A stretch of DNA of 35,102 nucleotides from Argonema antarcticum A004/B2 (GTDB lineage: Bacteria > Cyanobacteriota > Cyanobacteriia > Cyanobacteriales > Aerosakkonemataceae): contig NZ_JAIQZN010000040.1 of NCBI RefSeq assembly GCF_023333585.1, forward strand, positions 1 through 35,102. Direction: 5' to 3'. How positions within the stretch are numbered: position 1 is the first letter of the stretch; each line of letters opens with the position of its first letter. Shown here piece after piece: positions 1 to 7,735 of this stretch. Below the pieces are notes generated by a model, which was not told the origin of the DNA, searched no databases, and worked only from the letters and a program-made list of their open reading frames with translations. The translations under genes and the position numbers were made by a program.

Positions 1-24
1 GAAACGAAAAGCTTTTCTTCTGGG

Positions 25-87
25 CCTTGTCCCCCTTGTCCTCCTTGTCCCCCTTGTCCCCCTTGTCCCCCTTGTCCTCCTTGTCCC
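25..87. repeat. 9-bp tandem repeat array (CCTTGTCCC)x7
   Basis: Seven consecutive 9-bp units CCTTGTCCC or CCTTGTCCT. It lies upstream of the first P450 gene, with no coding sense supported on either strand. Short tandem repeats of this kind are common between genes in filamentous cyanobacteria. The rest of bases 1-214 shows no gene and no promoter I can recognise. Confidence 0.9.
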
Positions 88-214
88 CTACATCACCAAC
101 GGGTTTTGACCACACCCTCTTAGTCTTTCCCCGACCTTTTTTGAACCGCTCCCGGACGAAGAAAAGAAAAGAAGCATAAATAACTCCAATTACGACAAAT
201 ATAGTCAAATAAAA

Positions 215-1594
215 ATGAACCTACCTTCAGGCCCCAAAGCTCCTATTTGGTTGCAATACCTTAAAATCGCTACAAATCCCATTGGCTACATGGATTCTGT
301 TGGCAAACGCTACGGTGACATTTTCACCATCACATTTGGGGATACGCCCGTATTATTTGTCAGCAATCCCCAAGGAATCGAGCAGATTTTTTCCAATACC
401 AAAGAGATTACAGCAGCCGGAGAGTTAAACCGAGATATGGCCTTAATTACAGGCGATCGAGGAATACTTCAACTCGACGGATTGCGCCACAAACATCGAC
501 GCAGACTAATAATGCCTGCCTTTCACGGTGCGAGATTGCGTTCTTACGGACAGCGAATCTGCGATTTGACCGATAAAATTATCGGTCAACATCCAACTGG
601 CAAAGTTTTTGTAGCTTACCCATCCATAGAAGATATTACTTTACAAATAAGCATTCAAGTTGTGTTGGGTTTACGTGAGGGAGAACGATACGATCGACTC
701 AGGCAATTGCTTCCCGCAATGCTAAAGTTGATGCGGAGCAACTCAATTCAGATCTCCAATATTTTTCCTTTCCTGCAACGAGATTTAGGAAAGTGGAGTC
801 CTTGGGGACGACTTCTTCATTTCCGCCACGAACTTTACCAGCTATTGGAAACGGAAATCAAAGAACGCCGCCAGCAGGCAGAGATATCTAGTGCCGATAT
901 TTTATCAGATCTCATGTCAGCTAAAGATGAAACGGGAGAAGCGATCGACAATGAGGAGTTGCGCGATTTAATTATCTCGCCTTTATTGGCTGCTCAAGAT
1001 GCTTCCGCAATTGCGATCGCTTGGGCGTTATACTGGATTCACAGTTTACCGACAGTGCGCGATCGACTATTAGCAGAACTCGATAATATTGGCAAGTCTC
1101 CAGATCCCATGAGTATCGTCGGACTACCCTACCTCAGCGCTGTCTGTAACGAAACCTTGCGAATTTACCCAACTCAATTATTCACCTTCCCACGAATCGT
1201 AGAATCACCAATTGAATTAATGGGTTACCAATTAGAACCAGGTACGCTGCTAAGAGTTAATATTTGTTCAACTCATCAGCGTGAAGACTTATACCCACAA
1301 CCGCAGAAATTTAAGCCAGAACGTTTTTTAGAAAGACAATTCTCCGCCTATGAATTTCTGCCCTTTGGCGGTGGTGCGCGTAGCTGTCTTGGAGCAGCTT
1401 TAGCCTTATTTGAAATGAAACTAATATTGGCAACTATGCTTTCACGCTATCAATTAGAACTAGCCAATCGACAACCAGAACGACCTAAGTTTGAAGGACT
1501 CCTCTGTTACCCTGCTAGTGGCGTGAAAATGGCGATAAAAAATCAGCGCCAGCAGCAAGAGCTAGAGCAGCAACCAGTTTCCACCTCAGTTTAA
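215..1594 (+). CDS. Cytochrome P450, CYP110-like
   Basis: A soluble 459-residue bacterial P450, a haem-thiolate monooxygenase. The ExxR motif of helix K is at residues 313-316 (ETLR), and the haem loop FGGGARSCLG ends with the axial Cys391. The N-terminal LPSGPKAP stretch and the WSPWG segment near residue 195 resemble the second P450 of this window at 22683, so the two are paralogues. CYP110 members in cyanobacteria are often fatty-acid, alkane or terpenoid hydroxylases, but the substrate here cannot be read from sequence. The I-helix is unusual: residues 259-264 read AAQDAS where the family normally has AGxETS/T, so the conserved Gly and the usual Thr are missing. The ATG start has no strong Shine-Dalgarno. 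A MATE exporter follows 238 bp downstream on the same strand. Confidence 0.93.
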   Translation: MNLPSGPKAPIWLQYLKIATNPIGYMDSVGKRYGDIFTITFGDTPVLFVSNPQGIEQIFSNTKEITAAGELNRDMALITGDRGILQLDGLRHKHRRRLIMPAFHGARLRSYGQRICDLTDKIIGQHPTGKVFVAYPSIEDITLQISIQVVLGLREGERYDRLRQLLPAMLKLMRSNSIQISNIFPFLQRDLGKWSPWGRLLHFRHELYQLLETEIKERRQQAEISSADILSDLMSAKDETGEAIDNEELRDLIISPLLAAQDASAIAIAWALYWIHSLPTVRDRLLAELDNIGKSPDPMSIVGLPYLSAVCNETLRIYPTQLFTFPRIVESPIELMGYQLEPGTLLRVNICSTHQREDLYPQPQKFKPERFLERQFSAYEFLPFGGGARSCLGAALALFEMKLILATMLSRYQLELANRQPERPKFEGLLCYPASGVKMAIKNQRQQQELEQQPVSTSV

Positions 1595-1676
1595 CCAAAA
1601 TTGAAATTATTGGTTTGGTCGCCACTTGGATTCATATAATATTCGGTTGCATCGGTTGCCTAAACAAATCGCTCTC

Positions 1677-1716
1677 TTATCTGTGTTTATCTGTGTTCAT
1701 CTGTCTTCATCTGTGG
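1677..1716. repeat. 10-bp tandem repeat (TTATCTGTGT-like) x4
   Basis: Four imperfect 10-bp units (TTATCTGTGT twice, TCATCTGTCT, TCATCTGTGG) in the gap between the P450 and MATE genes. No coding frame is supported here. Confidence 0.8.
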
Positions 1717-1808
1717 TAAAAATTTAACCCCAAATGACAGCAGAGAATTTCCCGTATCACTCTTACACTACCGATGCAATCGACACGATATGAGGTCAAT
1801 TACATTAG

Positions 1809-1830
1809 CCAAAATCTAAAATCCAAAATC
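1809..1830. repeat. AAAATCC-type repeat directly before a start codon
   Basis: Units of the form CAAAATC(T/C)AAAATC end two bases before the MATE ATG. The same family sits before the Nudix gene (16924-16945), at the 5' end of the MORN gene (9758-9787, other orientation) and, in altered form, inside purD (32251-32290). It replaces any visible ribosome-binding site here. Confidence 0.8.
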
Positions 1831-1832
1831 AA

Positions 1833-3200
1833 ATGACTTCACAAAAACAAACCAAAATTACAGATAAAATCCTGCAAGGCAATCTGATTCAACTAATGTT
1901 GAAATTATCCATTCCCGGTATTATGGGAATGTTACTAATTGGCTTGAACACTTTTGTCGATGCTTTATTTGCAGGAAGACTAATTGGTGAAAGTGCTTTA
2001 GCAGCTATATCCCTCGCACTACCGTTGACGACGATTGTAATTGGATGTGCCTTGTTAGTTGGCGTAGGTTCTGCTTCGGTTCTCAGTCGCGCTATTGGTG
2101 CGGGAGATATCAAAACTCAGTCTAAGATATTTGGCACTTTTACAGTGATAAGTTTGATTATCTCTTTTTTTATTACCATTTTAGGTTACGTTTTTGGCGA
2201 TCGATTAATCTCTTTCATGGGAGGAGAAGGTGAAGTTGCCTTATTAGGATCGGAATATTTTAAGACTTATATGTTGGGAGCGGTATTTCTTGTCCTAGCG
2301 ATAGGTTCTAGCCAGTTAATCAAATCTGAAGGTAAAATCGGTTTAGCCGCTGGATTCTCTGCTATTTACGTTTTGACTAATACCATTTTAAATCCGATAT
2401 TTGTTGCTGTTTTTGACTGGGGTATTCGAGGAATAGCTTTGGCAACAGTTGTTTCTTCACTCGTTTATGCGATCGTAAATTTTACCTATTTTCTTTCGGG
2501 GAAAAGTGCTACTCCGGTTAGCCTAAAAAAGTTAACTTTGGCAACCGATTTAGTATCACCAATTTTATCGGTGGGTGTATCGGTGCTACTCATGGAATTA
2601 ATGGCTATCGTTCAGCAAATCGTAATTTTTAAGTCGATCGCCTACTATGGAAGCGATACTGATATCGCCTTCGCTGGAGCAACATTGAACCTGTATTCTT
2701 TAGCAGTAACTCCTGTCTATGGTTTCGTATTTGCTTTACAGCCAGTAATCGGTATAAATTATGGAGCAGGAAATCATGACAGAATGAAGAAAGCCTACTT
2801 AATTTTTGGCATTGGCGGTACTATTCTGTTAAGCATAATCTGGTTGCCACTACAATTATTCCCGGCAAGTTTTCTTGGCTTGTTGCTACCGAAAGTGGCT
2901 TTCAACGCCAACGATTTACTAAACTTTCGGATCGTCACAATATTACTACCCGTGTTGTCATTCGTATTCTCTAGCATTACCTTGTTTCAGTCCATAGGCA
3001 ACGGTAAAATTGCGGGAATCATAGTTGTGGCAAGACAAGTATTTTTCTTTATCCCAGTAGTGTTAATATTGCCACTATTCATAGGAATAAATGGTATTTA
3101 TTATAGCTTAACTGCTGTGGATATTTTAGTTTCCATAATTGTCGCTTTCTTTACTTGGATGGAATTTAATCAACTTAGGCTTCAACTGAAAGCAAGGTAA
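1833..3200 (+). CDS. MATE-family multidrug/metabolite exporter
   Basis: A 455-residue integral membrane protein with about twelve hydrophobic segments in two related halves (roughly 15-220 and 240-450), the layout and length of MATE exporters (NorM/DinF/MepA relatives). Typical features are the N-terminal segment before TM1, the VDALFAGRLIGESALAA stretch after TM1 and the VGVGSASVLSRAIGAGD stretch after TM2. The family couples Na+ or H+ entry to efflux of cationic or aromatic compounds from the cytoplasm. Its position between a P450 and a siderophore-type receptor allows export of a P450 product or a siderophore, which is inference only. The ATG lies directly after an AAAATCC-type repeat and has no clear ribosome-binding site. 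Confidence 0.93.
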   Translation: MTSQKQTKITDKILQGNLIQLMLKLSIPGIMGMLLIGLNTFVDALFAGRLIGESALAAISLALPLTTIVIGCALLVGVGSASVLSRAIGAGDIKTQSKIFGTFTVISLIISFFITILGYVFGDRLISFMGGEGEVALLGSEYFKTYMLGAVFLVLAIGSSQLIKSEGKIGLAAGFSAIYVLTNTILNPIFVAVFDWGIRGIALATVVSSLVYAIVNFTYFLSGKSATPVSLKKLTLATDLVSPILSVGVSVLLMELMAIVQQIVIFKSIAYYGSDTDIAFAGATLNLYSLAVTPVYGFVFALQPVIGINYGAGNHDRMKKAYLIFGIGGTILLSIIWLPLQLFPASFLGLLLPKVAFNANDLLNFRIVTILLPVLSFVFSSITLFQSIGNGKIAGIIVVARQVFFFIPVVLILPLFIGINGIYYSLTAVDILVSIIVAFFTWMEFNQLRLQLKAR

Positions 3201-3272
3201 GGTGGTGTATCCAAACTGCGAAATGTCGGCTATATAGCCGAATGACACTAAGTTAAGCAAAATTTGCTGGCC

Positions 3273-3305
3273 AGATCCCCGACTTCTTGAAGAAGTCGGG
3301 GATCT
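3273..3305. repeat. 16-bp perfect inverted repeat, dispersed palindromic type
   Basis: Two 16-bp arms (3273-3288 and 3290-3305) are exact reverse complements around one G; the core reads CTTCTTGAAGAAG within GACTTCTTGAAGAAGTC. It lies 73 bp after the MATE stop. It could end that transcript but has no T-run, so I treat it as a dispersed palindrome. Confidence 0.8.
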
Positions 3306-3370
3306 AGATCCAGCTTATCTTAAGTCCATATCCGCAAGCAGCTTATTAATGCAAAATTTGCACGAGTCTA

Positions 3371-3409
3371 TATTGCCACAGCCCGATTTAATGATATTAT
3401 TTGGCAATA
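3371..3409. promoter_or_regulatory. Candidate operator upstream of the TonB-dependent receptor
   Basis: An 8-bp inverted repeat, TATTGCCA (3371-3378) and TGGCAATA (3402-3409), encloses an AT-rich 23-bp spacer containing TAATGATATTAT. It is about 70 bp before the receptor start, where a repressor such as Fur would act. It does not match a Fur consensus closely enough to assign the regulator. Confidence 0.3.
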
Positions 3410-3476
3410 ACTCCTCAACTCTAAGGACGCGATCGCGTTCTCCTTCCCTACCCTTGTTAATTTAAAGGAACCTGAA

Positions 3477-5975
3477 TTGAAACTACAACAGTTATTCCCC
3501 AGCGTGTTGCTCGCAAGTGCAGTTTCCGTGCAGATTGCCGCTCCTGCTGTAGCTCAAGTCGTACAAGTCACGAATGTCCGAGTCGAATCCACCCCTAGCG
3601 GACTACAGTTAATTTTACAGACCGATACGGGCGCTGCACCCCAAGTCTCTACAAGCAGCGATGGCAAAACTTTTTTCGCTGACATCCAGAATGCTCAACT
3701 GCGTTTGGATAATGGTGAAGAGTTCAGTCAAAATAACCCCGTGGAAGGAATTGCTAGCGTTACCGTGACTCAACGGGAGGGCGATATTATCCGGGTAACG
3801 GTGACTGGTACGAGAGCAGTCCCCACAGGCAATGTCACGAGTACCCCTCAAGGATTAGCGCTCAGCTTAACGGCACCCGCAGTTACCGCAGAGACTCCAC
3901 CAGAGCGAAAGCCTGAAGATAGGGAGGCGATCGAAATTTTGGTAATTCGCGAACAGCAAAGAACTTACGTGACACCAAATGCAACCACTGGGACACGAAT
4001 AGATACGCCGTTGCGCGATGTTCCCCAGTCAGTTCAGGTAGTCCCTCCCCAGGTAATCAGAGATCAACAGGTGGTTCGAGTTGATGAGGCGGTACGGAAC
4101 GTCAGTGGCGTAACCTTCGGCGGTAATTCGGAAGGTAGAGGTGTTGAGTTTAGCTTGCGCGGTTTCGATGAAGTTCCTATACTGCGAGATGGCTTTAGAG
4201 TATATGGTTTGGGTGAGAACTTCTTAGGGATTCCAGAAGGCTTTACAGAAACGGCAAATCTAGAGCGCGTCGAAGTTCTCAAAGGCCCCGCTTCAATTTT
4301 ATACGGGGAGGTGCAACCGGGGGGCGTGATTAACCTGGTGAGTAAGCAACCTTTGCCGACACCTTTGTATGAAGGCCAATTTCAGGTGGGAAATCGTGGA
4401 TTTATCCGCCCCAGTCTGGATATTTCTGGGCCATTAAATGCCGATCGCAGCTTGCTTTATCGACTAAATACGGTGTACCAAAGAGGTGAGAGCTTTCGGG
4501 ACTTCAATACGGACATTGAGAAGTTTTTTATTGCACCAGTGGTAAGTTGGAAGGTGAGCGATCGCACTGATGTAAGCCTACGATTAGAATATGCTCACAG
4601 CGAACAGCCTGCGGATAACGGTTTGATCGCCTTTGGCAATCGAGTGATCGATATCCCTTACGATCGCATTACGAATGAACCCAATGATTTTGTCAGACAG
4701 GAATATCTAAACATTGGGTATAACGTAGAGCATCGCTTTAGTGATAATTGGAAATTGCGTAATGCCTTTCGCTACATCCGAACCGATCTGGAAACAGAGC
4801 TGGCGCTGATTTTCTCAGCTGATAGTTTTAACGAGCAAACTGGCATTATTACTCGTAACTTAGCTAGACAAGAAATACCGACTGAAAACTATTCGCTGCA
4901 AACCAATGTAGTCGGTGAGTTTGCTACGGGTTCGATCGGACATACACTCTTGTTTGGAGTAGACCTGAATCGCAGCGAACTCGGCGTGAAATCAGCGGTT
5001 GATTTCACCGGACAAGACCTCGATATATTCAATCCCGTTTACGAAGCATTCACCAGAATCGATCTTAAAAATGAAACGCCCTTTCAAGATCGCATCACCG
5101 AAACAAATAGGCTGGGCATTTACGTGCAAGATCAAGTTGCACTGCTGGACAATTTAAAAGTTTTGGTGGGTTTGCGCTACGACGTTGTAGACCAAAACCT
5201 CACAGATTTTCCCAATGCGTTCAGCGAGGAGGGTTCCGAAACAAGTCAAAATAACGATGCTTTTAGTCCTCGCGTGGGAATAGTTTATCAACCGATTAAA
5301 GAAGTTTCTCTCTACGCCAGCTATTCGCGAGCGTTTACTCCCAACAGCGCAACTACAACAAATGGCGATTTCATCGAACCAGAAAGCAGTCAGGGATATG
5401 AAGTGGGTGTCAAAGCTGAATTAGTTAGAGGCAGGCTTTCCACTACTTTAAGCTATTTCGACATTACCAAACAAAATGTGGCCACGGCAGACCCCAACGA
5501 TCCTTTCTCTTCTGTAGCAACTGGCGAGCAAAAAAGCCGAGGCGTTGAACTGGATGTAGTAGGAGAAATTCTACCAGGTTGGAATATTATTGCCTCCTAC
5601 GCCTACATAGATGCTGAAGTCAGTCAAGACAACACCATACCAGTTGGCAATCAATTAGCAGGTATTCCCAGAAACAGCGCTAGTTTGTGGACAACCTATA
5701 CAATCCAAAAAGGTGACTTGCAAGGGTTGGGTTTTGGATTTGGATTCAATTACGCTCAGTCAAGAGTGGGAGATCTAGAAAATACTTTCGATTTGCCCAG
5801 CCACTTCGTCACTAATGCTGGTATCTTTTACCGCCGAGACAATTGGCAAGTCGCGTTCAACGTTAAAAACCTGTTTAATGTCGATTATATCGATGGGATA
5901 CCGAATACCAGAGTAGCAGGAATCTCACCGGGCGAACCTTTGACGGTAATTGGCTCAGTTTCAATCCGATTTTGA
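3477..5975 (+). CDS. TonB-dependent siderophore-type outer-membrane receptor with N-terminal AMIN domain
   Basis: An 832-residue outer-membrane active transporter. A signal peptide ends at AAPAVA-Q (cut after residue 26). It is followed by an AMIN domain (about 28-135), a TonB-box-like segment AIEILVIR (151-158), the plug (about 175-290, with DVPQSVQVVP, SLRGF, RVEVLKGPASILYGEVQPGG and NLVSK) and a beta-barrel to the terminal SVSIRF, whose last residue is aromatic as expected. The AMIN-plug-barrel order is common in cyanobacterial ferric-siderophore receptors, so iron-chelate import is likely; the ligand is not determinable. The start is TTG at 3477, chosen because AAAGGA lies at 3464-3469 and the signal peptide begins there. 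The energising tonB, exbB and exbD genes are nearby at 7.7-12 kb. Confidence 0.95.
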   Translation: MKLQQLFPSVLLASAVSVQIAAPAVAQVVQVTNVRVESTPSGLQLILQTDTGAAPQVSTSSDGKTFFADIQNAQLRLDNGEEFSQNNPVEGIASVTVTQREGDIIRVTVTGTRAVPTGNVTSTPQGLALSLTAPAVTAETPPERKPEDREAIEILVIREQQRTYVTPNATTGTRIDTPLRDVPQSVQVVPPQVIRDQQVVRVDEAVRNVSGVTFGGNSEGRGVEFSLRGFDEVPILRDGFRVYGLGENFLGIPEGFTETANLERVEVLKGPASILYGEVQPGGVINLVSKQPLPTPLYEGQFQVGNRGFIRPSLDISGPLNADRSLLYRLNTVYQRGESFRDFNTDIEKFFIAPVVSWKVSDRTDVSLRLEYAHSEQPADNGLIAFGNRVIDIPYDRITNEPNDFVRQEYLNIGYNVEHRFSDNWKLRNAFRYIRTDLETELALIFSADSFNEQTGIITRNLARQEIPTENYSLQTNVVGEFATGSIGHTLLFGVDLNRSELGVKSAVDFTGQDLDIFNPVYEAFTRIDLKNETPFQDRITETNRLGIYVQDQVALLDNLKVLVGLRYDVVDQNLTDFPNAFSEEGSETSQNNDAFSPRVGIVYQPIKEVSLYASYSRAFTPNSATTTNGDFIEPESSQGYEVGVKAELVRGRLSTTLSYFDITKQNVATADPNDPFSSVATGEQKSRGVELDVVGEILPGWNIIASYAYIDAEVSQDNTIPVGNQLAGIPRNSASLWTTYTIQKGDLQGLGFGFGFNYAQSRVGDLENTFDLPSHFVTNAGIFYRRDNWQVAFNVKNLFNVDYIDGIPNTRVAGISPGEPLTVIGSVSIRF

Positions 5976-6037
5976 TTTTTTGATGAGGCTGCTTCTTGAT
6001 TTCCGTCTTCGCCAATTCAGTATTCGCGATCGGGATG

Positions 6038-6105
6038 AGAAACCGGGTTTCTTTGGTTGTCAAGGTCTATATTTCGTTGCTCTAACCCAAAGAAACCGGG
6101 TTTCT
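6038..6105. terminator. Inverted repeat between convergent genes, probable bidirectional stem-loop
   Basis: Two 19-bp arms (6038-6056 and 6087-6105), each holding AGAAACCGGGTTTCT, pair with one central mismatch around a 30-nt loop. It lies between the receptor stop (5975) and the convergent PepSY stop (6184), the right place to end both transcripts. The core palindrome occurs again at 21137-21169, so it is also a dispersed repeat. Confidence 0.55.
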
Positions 6106-6183
6106 GGGATGACGGAATTGGTGTTTTATATCACTTCCGTTTAGGTAGTCACAGTATCGTAGAAAATGTGCAAAGACCTTTGT

Positions 6184-7281
6184 TCAAGATCCCCTCTGCC
6201 CCTCTGCCCCTCTGCCTCTCTGCGGTCTTAGTGTAAGCAATCGTCTCCGCTTCCAGTTGATTAAGCCTGTGATCAGTAAGAGGGTGGGCATGAAGCCAAC
6301 AAATACATATAGAATGCGGGTGGGCAGTCCACCAAAAGTACCGAAGTGGAGATTTGCGATCGCCACCAAAAACGCAAAGAACGGATCTGCCTTGATGACT
6401 TTGTTGACTTCTACGACCTCACTGCTGTACCGATCCAACTCAACAAAACTAAGATCGAACCGACCTGTTTCTTGATTCGGCAATTTCTTTGTTATAATCA
6501 GTTTTTGATTATCGTGTTCGGGAAATTCGATCGAGGTCGTTTTGCCTTCTGGGATGGCGACATCGGCTTTTTGGATCAGTTTGCTTAGAGCAACGGGTGG
6601 CTTTTGAGGTATTGGTTTCATGTCCGGCGGATGGTTGAACATTGGCAAAAGGTGGACAATGACCATCACAACCCCCGTAAACGCAGTGATTGACAAAAAC
6701 AGGCTCGATAGAATCCCGCCTACTTTATGAATGTCATAGCCGATCAGAGGCAGAGGAGCTTGCCAGCGAATTATCAAACCGCTCATCAGCTTTCGCCAGC
6801 CTGTCCACAACAGCATTCCACTGAGTGCCATCAACAACAACAGAACTCCTGTAACACCGACGATGATTTCCCCGACTTTGCCTACAAACAAATCATGGTG
6901 CAAAGTGTAAAGAAATCCGACTAGGGAATACTCCCAAATTCGGGAACCTAAAAGATCTCCTGTATAGGGATTCACAAAGGTTTGCAATCGATGTTTGTTG
7001 GCTATCTTCTGGTTGATAACGTAGCTTTCATCGGGTTTTTTAGGAATTTCGATAAACCCCAGGGGTAGATCGGGACGGGCAGTTTGAACCAAAGCAACCA
7101 TTGTATCCAGTGACACCTGTTGTGTTTGAGGTGTGACGTGATAAAGCGATCGATTCAAGGCACGATCCAATTCCTGATAAAACACAATACTGCCACCTGT
7201 CAGGCTAATGACCGTCAGCAACAGTCCCATCACAATGCCGATCGAACCATGTAGCCTTAATACGAAGTTGCGAAATTTCAT
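6184..7281 (-). CDS. PepSY-associated TM (PiuB-like) inner-membrane protein
   Basis: A 365-residue membrane protein with four strong hydrophobic segments (about 13-35, 140-160, 190-212 and 330-350), the layout of PepSY-TM proteins found beside siderophore receptors. Conserved-looking histidines occur next to membrane segments: LHGSIG, LHHDLFVG, DIHKVGG and NLHFGTFGG. Some relatives are thought to take part in reductive iron release from siderophores; the exact chemistry is inference. I chose the ATG at 7281 because AGAGGAG precedes it; a TTG 14 codons upstream lacks a ribosome-binding site. The gene converges on the receptor and diverges from tonB. The last residues (RPQRGRGAEGQRGS) are encoded by a CCCCTCTG repeat array. 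Confidence 0.88.
   Translation of the reverse strand: MKFRNFVLRLHGSIGIVMGLLLTVISLTGGSIVFYQELDRALNRSLYHVTPQTQQVSLDTMVALVQTARPDLPLGFIEIPKKPDESYVINQKIANKHRLQTFVNPYTGDLLGSRIWEYSLVGFLYTLHHDLFVGKVGEIIVGVTGVLLLLMALSGMLLWTGWRKLMSGLIIRWQAPLPLIGYDIHKVGGILSSLFLSITAFTGVVMVIVHLLPMFNHPPDMKPIPQKPPVALSKLIQKADVAIPEGKTTSIEFPEHDNQKLIITKKLPNQETGRFDLSFVELDRYSSEVVEVNKVIKADPFFAFLVAIANLHFGTFGGLPTRILYVFVGFMPTLLLITGLINWKRRRLLTLRPQRGRGAEGQRGS
6191..6222. repeat. CCCCTCTG octamer array inside the 3' end of the PepSY gene
   Basis: Four 8-bp units, three perfect and one CCTCTCTG. Read on the minus strand they encode the Arg/Gly-rich C-terminus of the PepSY protein and run up to its stop codon. The same unit forms a longer array at 22489-22536. 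Confidence 0.85.
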
Positions 7282-7735
7282 GGCTAGAACTCCTCTGTAA
7301 AAGACTATAAAACCTAATGACAATATTTAGCAAGTAATTCTGCTATTGATCGCAATTGCTTATATTTTCTGTCTCTTCAGGAAGCTTCTTTAAAGAGGGC
7401 TTTTCAGGCTTGGTGGATGAAAAGGACTTGAAAAAATCTCATCCAGTTATTGATAATATTTATTAATCACTAAATATACTTATATTACTATTTAGCTATA
7501 TAAGTATTCAATAATATTTTTAGCAACCTTAAGGCAGAGAGCTTAGGTCTTGATTCGATCGCACCTTATTCGTCAGTTTCTGCTTGACATTGGCAACAAC
7601 TCCATTTTATCGTTCTAGTGTTAATGCTAAATAATAGCAATAGTTTTAGTGCTATTATTTAGCATTAACAGAGAATGGCCTAGAGGACGTTAAAACCGTC
7701 CCTGTCCATAGTCTTCCGATGTCAGGGAAGTAAGG
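7282..7735. promoter_or_regulatory. Divergent regulatory region between the PepSY gene and tonB
   Basis: A 454-bp AT-rich gap between divergent genes, with no credible ORF. At 7476-7507, ATACTTATAT and ATATAAGTAT form a perfect 10-bp inverted repeat with a 12-bp spacer, in the middle of the most AT-rich part and positioned to control either direction. Two TGCTA-N5-TAGCA dyads lie nearer tonB (separate entry). A shared iron-responsive operator is plausible, but I cannot assign Fur or another regulator from sequence. Confidence 0.5.
7619..7670. promoter_or_regulatory. 21-bp perfect inverted repeat built from two dyads, upstream of tonB
   Basis: Arms 7619-7639 and 7650-7670 are exact reverse complements with a 10-nt loop. 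Each arm contains its own dyad: TGCTAAATAATAGCA on the left and TGCTATTATTTAGCA on the right (TGCTA, 5-bp spacer, TAGCA). It may be two operator copies or a strong RNA hairpin in the tonB leader; it ends 65 bp before the tonB start. Confidence 0.6.

Noticed and set aside
126-149. GC-rich element before the first P450 as a regulatory site
   Set aside because: No symmetry or known motif found.
7619-7670. Simple rho-independent terminator
   Set aside because: It lies upstream of tonB and between divergent genes, with no transcript arriving from the left and no T-run.
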